Shown one piece after another: positions 52,174-60,875 of a stretch of DNA of 64,000 nucleotides. The notes beneath the pieces were generated by a model. The model was not told where the DNA came from, searched no databases, and was given only the letters and a program-made list of their open reading frames with translations. Within the stretch, counting starts at the first letter, position 1; the number at the start of each line of letters is the position of its first letter. Source of the stretch: Bacillota bacterium (GTDB lineage Bacteria > Armatimonadota > HRBIN16); assembly GCA_023511455.1 (NCBI GenBank), contig JAIMBJ010000012.1, positions 1 to 64,000 on the forward strand, given 5' to 3'. The position numbers were made by a program, and so were the translations under genes.

Positions 52174-52992
52174 ATGGACAGCACCACTGTCGGCGGGCTG
52201 GTCATTGGCGTTGGCTGTTTGGTCGCTGCCCTCTGGCTGGAAGGAGGGCATCTACAGCAGCTGGTGAACCTGCCTGCCGCGTTAATCGTGCTGGGCGGCA
52301 CATTTGGAGCCACCCTCATCGGCTTGAGCGTTCAGCAGTTGCGCGACCTGCCCCATATTTTGCGTCAGGCTCTGGTTAGACCATCTATAGACATCCCGCA
52401 GACCATCCGCTGGCTGGTAACGCTATCGGAAAAAGCGCGCCGCGACGGACTGCTTGCGCTGGAAGCCGACGCGAACGCCGCTTCCGACGAGTTCCTCAAA
52501 CGCGCCCTGCAACTGGCGATAGACGGCACAGACCCGGAACTGGTACGCGACATCCTGCAACTGGAGATTACCTTTCTGGAAGAACGACACCGCCAGGGCG
52601 AACAGGTCTTCACCAGCATGGGCGGTTATGCTCCCACCATGGGCGTGCTGGGCACGGTGATGGGGCTGATACACATGATGTCTCGCATTGAAAACCCCAG
52701 CCAGATGGGCCCCGCTATCGCCACGGCGTTCGTCGCCACACTCTACGGAGTGAGCTCCGCCAACCTGCTGTTCCTGCCCATCGCGAACAAGCTGCGCACA
52801 CGCCACGCCGAAGAGGTGCTTTTGCGTGAGGTCATCGTGGAAGGCGTTCTGGCGATTCAATCGGGAGAAAACCCGCGTATTGTGGAACAACGCTTACGGG
52901 CGTTTCTCTCACAACGTCAGAAGCGTGCCCTACCCGCGTTGAGGTGGCATATACACGATGACCAGAGCACGCAGGAGCACAAGGCGGCATGA
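52174..52992 (+). CDS. motA: Flagellar motor stator protein MotA
   Basis: A 272-residue proton- or sodium-channel subunit with four transmembrane helices. ATG 52174 was preferred because the protein then starts MDSTTVGGLVIGVG, as MotA usually does; an upstream ATG at 52132 overlapping flbD is possible. Conserved regions are the helix with NLPAALIVLGGTFGATLIG, GGYAPTMGVLGTVMGLIHMM and ATAFVATLYGV. Its end overlaps motB by 35 bp. Confidence 0.9.
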   Translation: MDSTTVGGLVIGVGCLVAALWLEGGHLQQLVNLPAALIVLGGTFGATLIGLSVQQLRDLPHILRQALVRPSIDIPQTIRWLVTLSEKARRDGLLALEADANAASDEFLKRALQLAIDGTDPELVRDILQLEITFLEERHRQGEQVFTSMGGYAPTMGVLGTVMGLIHMMSRIENPSQMGPAIATAFVATLYGVSSANLLFLPIANKLRTRHAEEVLLREVIVEGVLAIQSGENPRIVEQRLRAFLSQRQKRALPALRWHIHDDQSTQEHKAA

Positions 52993-53665
52993 AAACGTCG
53001 ACCGCTGGCTCATTACCTACGCCGATATGATTACCCTGCTCGTGGCGCTATTCATTATGCTGTACGCGATGTCGGCGGTGAATCAGGAAAAGTTCGGCGC
53101 GCTGGCTCAGTCCATGCGGCGCGAGTTTCAGGCGCTGCCCGAACACAACGGGGGCAAGATTATCGGCACAGGGCAGATTGTGGGCCCTCTGGAGCAGCAG
53201 GCATCGCAACTGCAACGATTTCTGGAGGATACCGGTCTGCAAACGCAGGTGCGCGTCCGGCATGAGGAGCGCGGGCTGGTCATCTCGTTGCTCAGCGACG
53301 GCACTCTGTTTGACCTCGGCAGTGCAGAGCTGAAGCCATCTGCCCGTCAGGTGCTGGATCGGGTGGCTCAGGTGCTTCGCGCGGTGCCGAACCCTGTGCT
53401 GATTGAAGGGCACAGCGACAACCTGCCCATCCGCACCGCGCAATATCCGTCCAACTGGGAGCTTTCGGCGGCACGCGCCGCACGGGTGCTGCGCTATCTG
53501 GTGCAGAAAGGGGGCATCCCCTCACAGCGTCTGATTGCCGCAGGCTATGCCGACACACGTCCTCTGGTGCCGAACAACTCGCCGGCGAACCGTGCGCAGA
53601 ACCGTCGCGTGGATATCGCCATCCTCAAAACCTCGCAGAACGCTCTAAGATTCGGTTCGCGCTGA
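52958..53665 (+). CDS. motB: Flagellar motor stator protein MotB
   Basis: A 235-residue stator subunit. A single transmembrane helix (about 18-40) carries the ion-binding Asp23 in ITYADMITLLVALFIML. The periplasmic part contains a plug-like region and an OmpA-like peptidoglycan-binding domain with LIEGHSDNLPIRTAQYPSNW and LSAARAARVLRYL. It overlaps motA, so translation is coupled. Its 3' end carries the -35-like part of the fliL promoter. Confidence 0.93.
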   Translation: MTRARRSTRRHENVDRWLITYADMITLLVALFIMLYAMSAVNQEKFGALAQSMRREFQALPEHNGGKIIGTGQIVGPLEQQASQLQRFLEDTGLQTQVRVRHEERGLVISLLSDGTLFDLGSAELKPSARQVLDRVAQVLRAVPNPVLIEGHSDNLPIRTAQYPSNWELSAARAARVLRYLVQKGGIPSQRLIAAGYADTRPLVPNNSPANRAQNRRVDIAILKTSQNALRFGSR

Positions 53666-53675
53666 GCCGACAATA
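53641..53675 (+). promoter_or_regulatory. Candidate sigma-28 promoter before fliL
   Basis: CGCTCTAAGATTC (53641-53653), 12 bp, then GCCGACAATA (53666-53675). It matches the element before fliK at all but one of 23 fixed positions, with the same spacing. The first block lies inside motB. Confidence 0.6.
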
Positions 53676-53729
53676 GGATACGGGGAGACGCTCATTATTC
53701 TCGTGATAACTTCTGACATGGAGGTCGTT

Positions 53730-54206
53730 ATGGCAGCAAAGAAAGCAGGCGCGGAAGGTGCTTCTGGTGGCGGAAAGAGCAAGACGATTATCTTCCTGGT
53801 CATCGGCGTTGTGCTCGGAGCAGTAGTAGCGTTCGGGGCGAGCACGATGATTCTGGGCAAAAACAAAGGGGAAAAGAAAGAGGAGAAAACCCTGCCCGAA
53901 CACACCATTGAGCTGGACGAGTTTGTGGTGAACCTCGCCGACGGCTCGCATTACGCAAAGGTGTCCATCGCGCTGGGTCTGGAGAAGCCGATGGAAGGCG
54001 GCGGTGAACACGGCAAACTGGACGCAAAGATACTTGCGCCTATCCGGGATACGGTCATCACGGTGCTGTCCAGCAAGAGCATGGAACAGCTGGTCAGCAG
54101 TGAGGGCAAGGCGAAGCTCAAAGAGGAGCTCAAGGAGAAGTTGAACGAGTTGCTGGGTAAAGAGGTGGTAAAGGAGGTCTACTTTACCGCACTCACGTTG
54201 CAGTAG
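53730..54206 (+). CDS. fliL: Flagellar basal body-associated protein FliL
   Basis: A 158-residue single-pass membrane protein that supports stator function. ATG 53730 was chosen because GGAGGT sits five bases before it. A Lys/Gly-rich N-terminus precedes one helix (IIFLVIGVVLGAVVAFG), and the periplasmic domain includes DEFVVNLADGSHYAKVSIAL and a charged helix near the end. It follows motB with its own candidate promoter. Confidence 0.88.
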   Translation: MAAKKAGAEGASGGGKSKTIIFLVIGVVLGAVVAFGASTMILGKNKGEKKEEKTLPEHTIELDEFVVNLADGSHYAKVSIALGLEKPMEGGGEHGKLDAKILAPIRDTVITVLSSKSMEQLVSSEGKAKLKEELKEKLNELLGKEVVKEVYFTALTLQ

Positions 54207-54230
54207 CGCAGGTAGCAGGTGTAAGCGGAA

Positions 54231-55292
54231 ATGGTGGAGATACTGTCGCAAGAGGAGATAGAGGCTCTTCTGGCATTGCTGACCAGCTCCGAAGAGACTG
54301 CAGCGGCTGCCCCTGCCAGCACGCCGGGGGCTGCTGTCTCGCCTGTCGGCGCAGGGAAGGCGGACCGTCGTACTCCGATTGCCTACGAGGTGTACGATTT
54401 CCGCCGCCCGGACAAGTTCTCCAAGGACCAGCTGCGCACCATGCAGATGCTACACGAGACCTTCGCGCGGCTGTTCTCCTCCACGCTTGCCGCTCACCTG
54501 CGCGCACCGGTGCATATCGACCTCATCTCGGTAGAGCAAATCCCTTACGACGAGTACATCCGGGCGATTACCAGCAGCCTCATCAATATTTTCAGTATGC
54601 AACCCCTGTCCGGACAGGCGTTGCTGGAAATCGAGTTCGATGTGGTTATCAGTATGATTGACCGCTTGCTGGGAGGGCCCGGCACGGTGGTCAAGCGTCC
54701 TCAGCCCGCTCTCACCGATATTGAGCGACCGCTGGTGGAAAGTGTGGTGGACCGTGCGCTGGGTTCCCTGCGCACCGCCTGGGAAGGGATTGTCAGCTTC
54801 ACACCCGTGCGCGAGGGCATGGAAACCAGTGCGCAGTTTGTGCAGATTGTGCCTCCGAACGATATTGTGGTCTCCATCCTGTTTGAAATCCGCGTCGGGG
54901 AAACACACGGCGCCATGAGCCTGTGCATTCCCTACCTGCTGCTCAAACCCATCCTGTCCAAGCTCAGCGCACAGCGATGGTTCTCGGGCAGTAAACGTTC
55001 CTCTTCGCAACATACGGCTCTGATCGCTCAGCAGATTCAACACACGCGCGTGCCGCTGGTGGCGGTACTCGGAAGCACTCGTCTGATGCTGAGACAGGTG
55101 CTAGACCTGAAGGAAGGCGACGTGATACTGCTCACCCGGCGCACCAACGAGCCGATTGACGTGATGGTGGGCAACAGGGTGAAGTTTCGGGCACGTCCGG
55201 GCTTGCGCGGCAAACAAGTCGTTGTGCAGATAGAAAGCATCGTGGCGAACCACACCGCTGAAAAAACGAAGACAGCAGCTTCATCCGCCTGA
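54231..55292 (+). CDS. fliM: Flagellar switch protein FliM
   Basis: A 353-residue C-ring protein that binds CheY-P. The N-terminal LSQEEIEALLALL is the CheY-P binding segment. The middle domain contains GGPGTVVKRP and the C-terminal SpoA domain contains LRQVLDLKEGDVILL. ATG follows fliL by 24 bp. The order fliL-fliM-fliN-fliO is conserved. Confidence 0.93.
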   Translation: MVEILSQEEIEALLALLTSSEETAAAAPASTPGAAVSPVGAGKADRRTPIAYEVYDFRRPDKFSKDQLRTMQMLHETFARLFSSTLAAHLRAPVHIDLISVEQIPYDEYIRAITSSLINIFSMQPLSGQALLEIEFDVVISMIDRLLGGPGTVVKRPQPALTDIERPLVESVVDRALGSLRTAWEGIVSFTPVREGMETSAQFVQIVPPNDIVVSILFEIRVGETHGAMSLCIPYLLLKPILSKLSAQRWFSGSKRSSSQHTALIAQQIQHTRVPLVAVLGSTRLMLRQVLDLKEGDVILLTRRTNEPIDVMVGNRVKFRARPGLRGKQVVVQIESIVANHTAEKTKTAASSA

Positions 55293-55308
55293 GGAGGAAG
55301 GGTAGCAG

Positions 55309-56277
55309 ATGGCATCTTTGAACCTGGAACATATCAACACAATCACCGGCAAGCAGGATAGCCTGTGGGGGACGGTGTCGATAGCACTGTCGGAAGCGAT
55401 TAACCGACAGGCGACCCTTTCGTCCCCTCTCACCACCCTGCTTCCGGTTTCAGAGTTAGAAAACGCTTTTGCAGGCAAGCGCGTCTACGGCGTAGCCACT
55501 TTGCAGACCACCAGTGCCTACACTCTGCTCATCGTTTTGGAGACTTCTTCTGCTGAGTTGCTGGCGGACATCGCTGCCGGAGGGGACGGTTCCAGCCCGC
55601 CGCAGGAGATCGATGAAGGCGGTCTGCAGATCCTGCAACAGGTGCTGTTTGTGATTGCGAACGGTTTGGCACAGTCATTCGCTAATCTGACAAACAATGA
55701 ATGTAACATATTGCAGGTAGAGTGTCGCTATGAGCCTGTTGAGCCGCCTGTGGAGTGGCTCACTCAGGACAATCTGGTGCGTCTGGACGCGGTGTTACAC
55801 ATCGACGGCAGCCCTATCGGCGCGATGGCTGTGCTTGGCGATGAGCGGTTCGCCCTGTGGCTGGCAGGCGAAGAGACCGACTCGCCGTCGGCACAGGCAG
55901 ATGCCGTTGCCGGAGCCAGCCCCTTCCAGACATTGGATGAGGCAACAACCGCATCCTCTCAGCCTTTTGTGCCGCTGGCTCAAGCGGCTTCCCAGACGCT
56001 GCCCGCAGGCATTGAACTGATACTGGACGTTCCCCTCGAGCTCACCGTCGAGCTGGGGCGCAAACGGATGTTTATCAAGGAAGTGCTGGAGCTGACCATC
56101 GGCTCCATTGTGGAACTCGACAGGATAGCGGGCGAGCCGGTGGATGTTCTGGTGAACGGACGCATCATGGCACGCGGGGAGGTGGTGGTTATCGAGGACA
56201 ACTTCGGCATCCGCATCACCGAGATTATCAACCCGCAGGAGCAGTTAGTCGAGATTAGCCGGAGAGCGGTGGCATGA
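55309..56277 (+). CDS. fliN: FliN/FliY-like flagellar switch protein
   Basis: A 322-residue fusion. The C-terminal SpoA domain (about 235-315) is FliN: LILDVPLELTVELGRKRM, VLELTIGSIVELDRIAGEPV and VNGRIMARGEVVVIEDNFGI. The N-terminal part (about 1-185) resembles the CheC-like domain of FliY, with EGGLQILQQVLFVIANGLAQ, but the Glu and Asn residues that make CheC/FliY phosphatases active are not seen at the expected places. It may be an inactive FliY. GAGGAGGAAGG precedes ATG. Confidence 0.85.
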   Translation: MASLNLEHINTITGKQDSLWGTVSIALSEAINRQATLSSPLTTLLPVSELENAFAGKRVYGVATLQTTSAYTLLIVLETSSAELLADIAAGGDGSSPPQEIDEGGLQILQQVLFVIANGLAQSFANLTNNECNILQVECRYEPVEPPVEWLTQDNLVRLDAVLHIDGSPIGAMAVLGDERFALWLAGEETDSPSAQADAVAGASPFQTLDEATTASSQPFVPLAQAASQTLPAGIELILDVPLELTVELGRKRMFIKEVLELTIGSIVELDRIAGEPVDVLVNGRIMARGEVVVIEDNFGIRITEIINPQEQLVEISRRAVA

Positions 56278-56963
56278 GGAGAGTATATCTCATCTTCGTC
56301 CTGACGGTCGTGGTGAGGCAGGGGGTGGCTTCGCCCCCTGAGGCGCTTTTCTCTCCGCCCCCCGCCTCCGGCGTTCCCAGCCTGCACCTCACATCGTCGC
56401 CGCTGGCAACAGCGCACCCGGAGACGCGACCCAACGATGCCGCGCTCGCTTCGCCTCGCCCACAGGGTGCGCAAAACTCCCGCGACGGCTGGGATGCCCT
56501 GCGACGCGAAACCCTGCCTGAACCGGTAGGGTCTCCGACCAGCCAGGCGTGGCGCTGGCTGGTTGGGCTGGCGGTTGCGCTGGCTCTCATCAAATGGGGG
56601 CTACCACGCGCCCTCAACGGCGGTAACAAAGGGCAGATTGTGCAGTGGTTTACCCGCCTTGCCCCTCCGAAAAGCGAAGGCACTATTACCGTGCTGGATA
56701 CCCGCTTCTTAGGAGCGGGAGCGGTGCATCTCATCACTGTGCGGGGAAGAACGCTGCTTATCGGCTCCACAGCGCAGCAGGTGAACCTGTTGATGGACCT
56801 CACCGAACAGCCGGACTCCGCGTCCGCGTTTGACAAGGTGCTTGCCCAGTCCAGACCTTTCACGCCGGAGCCAACGCTTGCCGACGAAACCGATGAGACC
56901 CGACAGGTGCTCCGCGACGTTCAACAGCGATTGCAGCAGGCACGTCAGCGACTGGAGGGGTAA
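56274..56963 (+). CDS. fliO: Flagellar biosynthesis protein FliO
   Basis: A 229-residue protein of the export apparatus. A signal-like N-terminus and Pro-rich segment precede a transmembrane helix (WRWLVGLAVALALIKWGL, about 95-112) and a cytoplasmic FliO domain with GTITVLDTRFLGAGAVHLITVRGR. The C-terminal helix is Gln/Arg-rich. It overlaps fliN by four bases (ATGA). fliP, fliQ and fliR do not follow; the next gene is convergent. Confidence 0.82.
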   Translation: MRRVYLIFVLTVVVRQGVASPPEALFSPPPASGVPSLHLTSSPLATAHPETRPNDAALASPRPQGAQNSRDGWDALRRETLPEPVGSPTSQAWRWLVGLAVALALIKWGLPRALNGGNKGQIVQWFTRLAPPKSEGTITVLDTRFLGAGAVHLITVRGRTLLIGSTAQQVNLLMDLTEQPDSASAFDKVLAQSRPFTPEPTLADETDETRQVLRDVQQRLQQARQRLEG

Positions 56964-56968
56964 CCGCG

Positions 56969-58147
56969 CTATTTCGGGGAGGGCAGGCAGAGTTTGCCCA
57001 TGATGACGGCACGTTGCGCCCCCGTTGCTGCAGGCAGATTATTCGTCCGTCCCCGCATCCGCTGGTAGCCTAACACCGCAAAAGCCACCGCCTCCTTCGC
57101 ATCGGGATGGATGCCGTAGCGGTCGCTGGTCTCGACCTGCAGTTCAGGCAACAGTTCGCGCAATCGCTTCATGAGTGTGCGGTTGTGCACGCCACCCCCG
57201 GAGACTATCAGCCGACTGGCTGGCATCTTCACGAAAACGAATCGGCGGACGGCGTCGGCGATGCTGCGGGCGGTGAGTTCGGTAAGAACGGGCACCAGCA
57301 GTTCGGCGTTAGCAGTCTTGTAGCGGCGCAGCAGTTTGCGCACCATTGCCTCGCCGAAGGTCTCGCGTCCGGTAGACTTCGGTGGTGGTTGCGCAAAGTA
57401 AGGATGCCGCAACAGTTCGTTCAGCCACTCCTCGCGCACCGGGTGCCTCTGCGCGAAGGAGCCTTCGGGGTCGTATCGGTATTTGCCCCCACTGGCAATC
57501 TCCATCGCCACGTTAATCAATGCGTTGCCGGGTCCTGTGTCGAAGGCAACCACCTGCTCCGGCGAGGCGTTCGCAGCGATGGCGGTGAGGTTGGCAATGC
57601 CGCCGATATTCAGCAGAATGCGCCCCTCTTCAGGGTGACGAAAGAGCAGATAATCCACATACGGAACCAGAGGCGCGCCCTGACCGCCTGCCGCTACGTC
57701 CGCCGTACGAAAGTCACCGACGGTGGGCACGCCGGTGCGTTCCGCAATCACCGCCAGCTCGCCGATTTGCAGGGTGGAGCGAATCGCCCTTCCCTGCCAC
57801 TCTATCGGCTCAGGCTGGTGCCACACCGTCTGCCCGTGCGAGGCGATGCACAGCAGCTGCTCGGGGGATACCTTCGCGTGCCGCATCAGCTGCAACGCCG
57901 CATCGGCGAACAGTTCGCCCAACAGGAAGTTCAGGTGGCAGATTTCGGCGACGCCTGTTTCCCCGCGGATGGTGCGCAGCAAATCCGCCTGCACATCGGG
58001 GGGATAGGGTGTGGCTTGGAACGCCAGCGTGTTCACCTGAAGGGTATCGCCCGCCTCGCAGATGTCCACCAGCGCGGCGTCGATACCGTCCATGCTGGTG
58101 CCAGACATCAAACCGATGACCATACCGGCGGGTTTGGGGTGTGCCAT
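56969..58147 (-). CDS. anmK: Anhydro-N-acetylmuramic acid kinase
   Basis: A 392-residue ASKHA kinase that phosphorylates 1,6-anhydroMurNAc released in cell-wall recycling. MVIGLMSGTSMDGIDAALVD is the family N-terminus; TVWHQPEP, VPTVGDFRTADVAAGGQGAPL and VSGGGVHNRTLM are further hallmarks. ATG 58147 was chosen because the family begins near it; a GTG at 58171 in frame is possible. It follows fliA by four bases, so it is probably in that operon. Confidence 0.92.
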   Translation of the reverse strand: MAHPKPAGMVIGLMSGTSMDGIDAALVDICEAGDTLQVNTLAFQATPYPPDVQADLLRTIRGETGVAEICHLNFLLGELFADAALQLMRHAKVSPEQLLCIASHGQTVWHQPEPIEWQGRAIRSTLQIGELAVIAERTGVPTVGDFRTADVAAGGQGAPLVPYVDYLLFRHPEEGRILLNIGGIANLTAIAANASPEQVVAFDTGPGNALINVAMEIASGGKYRYDPEGSFAQRHPVREEWLNELLRHPYFAQPPPKSTGRETFGEAMVRKLLRRYKTANAELLVPVLTELTARSIADAVRRFVFVKMPASRLIVSGGGVHNRTLMKRLRELLPELQVETSDRYGIHPDAKEAVAFAVLGYQRMRGRTNNLPAATGAQRAVIMGKLCLPSPK

Positions 58148-58151
58148 CTGC

Positions 58152-58925
58152 TCAAAACATGCCCGCGTCACGTTGCAGGTAGTTGCGGAGGCGCAGCACC
58201 GCCTGCGTGTGCAGCTGATACACGCGGGATTCGGAGACGCCCAGCACCCTGCCGATTTCGCGGAAGGTCAAACCCTCGTAGTAGTATAGCGCGATAACGA
58301 GTCTTTCGCGTTCGGGCAGGCGGTCGATGGCTTCCACCAGCAGCCGTCGCATCTCCCGCTGCTCTACCTCGGCGATGGGGTCGGCAGACGTATCCGAGAG
58401 AACGTCAGCGATGTGCAGCTTTTCGCCCGAGTCCTGCGAGCCCAAAATCAGGTCGTCCAGCGAGAGCAGGTTGGTGCGTCCGGCATCGCAGAGCAGCTGA
58501 TGGTAATCTTCTATCGCCATGCCCAGTTCCTGACTGATTTCCTCTTCGGTAGGCGGTCGTCCAAGGCGAGATTCTAAGGCGGAGTACGTGCGCTCCAGCT
58601 GCTTCACGCGGTCGCGCACGGAGCGGGGAACCCAGTCTTCCGAGCGCAACAGTTCCAGAATAGCCCCCCGGATAAGCGCGATGGCGTAGGTTTCGAACTT
58701 GACCTGGCGGGATGGGTCAAACTGGTCTACTGCCTTAATCAGCCCCATGATGCCTGCGCTTACCAGGTCCTCGCGGTCCAGCGTGGGCGGAAGTGAGCTG
58801 ACCACACGTCCGGCGGTAATTTTAACCAGATAGGCATAGCGTTCGATAATCTGGTGACGCGCCTGTGGGTCGCCATACCGCTTATAGCGCTCCCACGCTT
58901 TATCCATTTCCGCAGCCGATGGCAT
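58152..58925 (-). CDS. fliA: RNA polymerase sigma factor FliA (sigma-28 type)
   Basis: A 257-residue sigma-70 family factor for flagellar genes. Region 2 has DREDLVSAGIMGLIKAVDQF and FETYAIALIRGAILELLR, region 3 RPPTEEEISQELGM, and region 4 LPERERLVIALYYYEGLTF followed by EIGRVLGVSESRVYQLH. The length and WVPRSVRDRV segment match FliA/WhiG rather than other group 3 factors. It probably recognises the motifs before fliK and fliL. Confidence 0.93.
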   Translation of the reverse strand: MPSAAEMDKAWERYKRYGDPQARHQIIERYAYLVKITAGRVVSSLPPTLDREDLVSAGIMGLIKAVDQFDPSRQVKFETYAIALIRGAILELLRSEDWVPRSVRDRVKQLERTYSALESRLGRPPTEEEISQELGMAIEDYHQLLCDAGRTNLLSLDDLILGSQDSGEKLHIADVLSDTSADPIAEVEQREMRRLLVEAIDRLPERERLVIALYYYEGLTFREIGRVLGVSESRVYQLHTQAVLRLRNYLQRDAGMF

Positions 58926-58966
58926 GACCAGCCTTTTCTCCTCTGAAGTATCTTGTCAGAAGGTGG

Positions 58967-59227
58967 TTACGCTGCTTCTCGCTCTTCCTGAGGTTCTTCC
59001 TTGGCGGGTGGATCTTCGGCGGCAGGTCGGTTTTCAGCGGGCTTCTGTGCGCCTTTGGAGGCGTCCAGTATCACCTCAAACACTACCATCACTGCCGCTA
59101 GCATCACGAACACAGTTGTGGCACGCAGAAAGCTCGTTGCCAGCGAGATGCCGCTCCAGCTCGCCAGCAACCACGTCCACAACGCCCCCCAGAGAGCAAT
59201 GAACCACTTTAGCCGACTTGCGCTCAT
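58967..59227 (-). CDS. Small membrane protein of unknown function
   Basis: An 86-residue protein with two hydrophobic segments (FIALWGALWTWLLASWSG and FVMLAAVMVVFEVILDA) and a Pro/Glu-rich C-terminal tail. ATG 59227 was chosen because GGAG lies a few bases upstream; a GTG at 59242 is also in frame. It is encoded 41 bp before fliA on the same strand, so it may be part of the same operon. No family was recognised. Confidence 0.55.
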   Translation of the reverse strand: MSASRLKWFIALWGALWTWLLASWSGISLATSFLRATTVFVMLAAVMVVFEVILDASKGAQKPAENRPAAEDPPAKEEPQEEREAA

Positions 59228-59387
59228 GCCCCACTCCGCCACGATAGTTAGTATAACACAGCAATTCCACGATTACCAGTTGATCGCTTTCGCCTGCGGA
59301 GGACGAGCCGCCCGCTGCGCCGCCCCCCACACGCGGGGAGGAGAGTTTACAGCTCGGCAGGAGCCTCGCCCTCCAGCAAGACCGTGT

Positions 59388-60875
59388 TCAGGCAGCTTCC
59401 AGACTGGCTTTGCGTTGTTCCAGCGCGCGCAGGTACAGGTCGGCATACTCCCCTGCGGCACGGTTCCACGAGTAATCCGAGCGCAGAGCGGTATCCACCA
59501 GCTTGCGCCACACCTCGGGCTGCCGATATGCCTTCAGCGCACGCTTGATAGCCTTCAGCAGCTCCGCCGGGTCGTACAGCTCGAAGACGAAACCGTTGCC
59601 TTTGCCCGTACGCGGCGAGAAGTCGGCGATGGTATCCGCCAGACCGCCCGTCTTGCGCACGATGGGGATAGTTCCGTAGCGCAACGCCATCAGCTGCCCC
59701 AATCCGCACGGCTCGAAGCGCGACGGCATCAGGAACATATCGCTGCCTGCGTAGATGCGTTGAGCCAGGTCGGGGTCAAAGCCGATGAAAGCACGCATCT
59801 GCTCGGGATGCTCTTTTGCCAGCTGCTTGAACAGCTCCTCGTAGCGCGGATCGCCCGTACCCAGCACTACAAACTGGAAGCCCAGATTCAGTATCTGCTT
59901 CGCAACAGGGGCGATGAGATCCAGCCCTTTCTGGTCTGCCAGGCGGGTAATCATGCCGATGATGGGAGCATTCGGGTTGACGGTAAACCCGCACTCTTTC
60001 TGCAAAGCCTCTTTGCACTTCGCTTTGCCGGATGGGTCATCCGCGCTGTAGTGGGCGGGGATGCGCGGGTCGGTGGCGGGGTTGTACTCCTCGTAGTCGA
60101 TGCCGTTGACGATGCCCTCCAGCCTCCCCTGTGAGGCGATGTACTGCAGTAGCCCTTCCATCCGGCAGCCGTACTCAGGCGTCTGTATCTCTTTGGCGTA
60201 GGTCTTGCTGACCGTATTCACCATGTCGGAGTAGACGATGCCGCCCTTGAGGAAGTTCACCTTCCCGTAGAACTCCAGCCGTTCGTAATGGAACAGCCAT
60301 TCGGGCAGGCCTGCTTTCCACAACAGCTCGTACCCGAACTCGCCCTGATACGCCAGATTGTGGATGGTAAAAACCAGCCCGACCTGCTGCCATTCCGGCT
60401 GGTGTGCATGGAGTATGCGAATGTACACCGGCACGAACCCCGTATGCCAGTCGTTGGCATGGATAACATCAGGCATCCAGTCCAGCTCCTGCAGCATCAG
60501 CGGAATGGCGCGGTCAAAGAAGATGTAGGGTTCTGGTTCGAGGGCATAAATCTTTTTCGACTCGGTGGCTTCGGTGAAGTAGTGTTTGTGCCCGATGAGG
60601 TAGACGGGGGTGCCATCTTTCAATCGGGTGCGCCGGATAATCGCCTCTTCGGTGGTCATGGGGTTGATGGGCACAGGCAGGCTTTTGACCACCGTGCGCA
60701 CCGGATAGTCGGGGTTCTTCTCGATCATCCGGTAGCATGGCATGGCGGCACGCACATCGTGCCCGAGCGCACGCAGTGCTTTGGGCAACGCACCTGCCAC
60801 ATCTGCCAGCCCGCCGACCTTCGCCAGCGGGGCAACCTCTGCGGAAACAATCAACACTTTCAAGCTACGACCCAT
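59388..60875 (-). CDS. glgA: Glycogen synthase (ADP-glucose type)
   Basis: A 495-residue GT5 glucosyltransferase that extends glycogen with ADP-glucose. The N-terminal KVGGLADVAGALPKAL is the ADP-glucose binding loop with Lys19. VIHANDWHTGFVPVY, LADQKGLDLIAPV and the C-terminal SRFEPCGLGQLMALRYGTIP match GlgA. ATG 60875 was chosen because GAGGAGGAAC precedes it; the frame extends upstream into flhG. It overlaps the end of flhG by 16 bp. Confidence 0.95.
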   Translation of the reverse strand: MGRSLKVLIVSAEVAPLAKVGGLADVAGALPKALRALGHDVRAAMPCYRMIEKNPDYPVRTVVKSLPVPINPMTTEEAIIRRTRLKDGTPVYLIGHKHYFTEATESKKIYALEPEPYIFFDRAIPLMLQELDWMPDVIHANDWHTGFVPVYIRILHAHQPEWQQVGLVFTIHNLAYQGEFGYELLWKAGLPEWLFHYERLEFYGKVNFLKGGIVYSDMVNTVSKTYAKEIQTPEYGCRMEGLLQYIASQGRLEGIVNGIDYEEYNPATDPRIPAHYSADDPSGKAKCKEALQKECGFTVNPNAPIIGMITRLADQKGLDLIAPVAKQILNLGFQFVVLGTGDPRYEELFKQLAKEHPEQMRAFIGFDPDLAQRIYAGSDMFLMPSRFEPCGLGQLMALRYGTIPIVRKTGGLADTIADFSPRTGKGNGFVFELYDPAELLKAIKRALKAYRQPEVWRKLVDTALRSDYSWNRAAGEYADLYLRALEQRKASLEAA

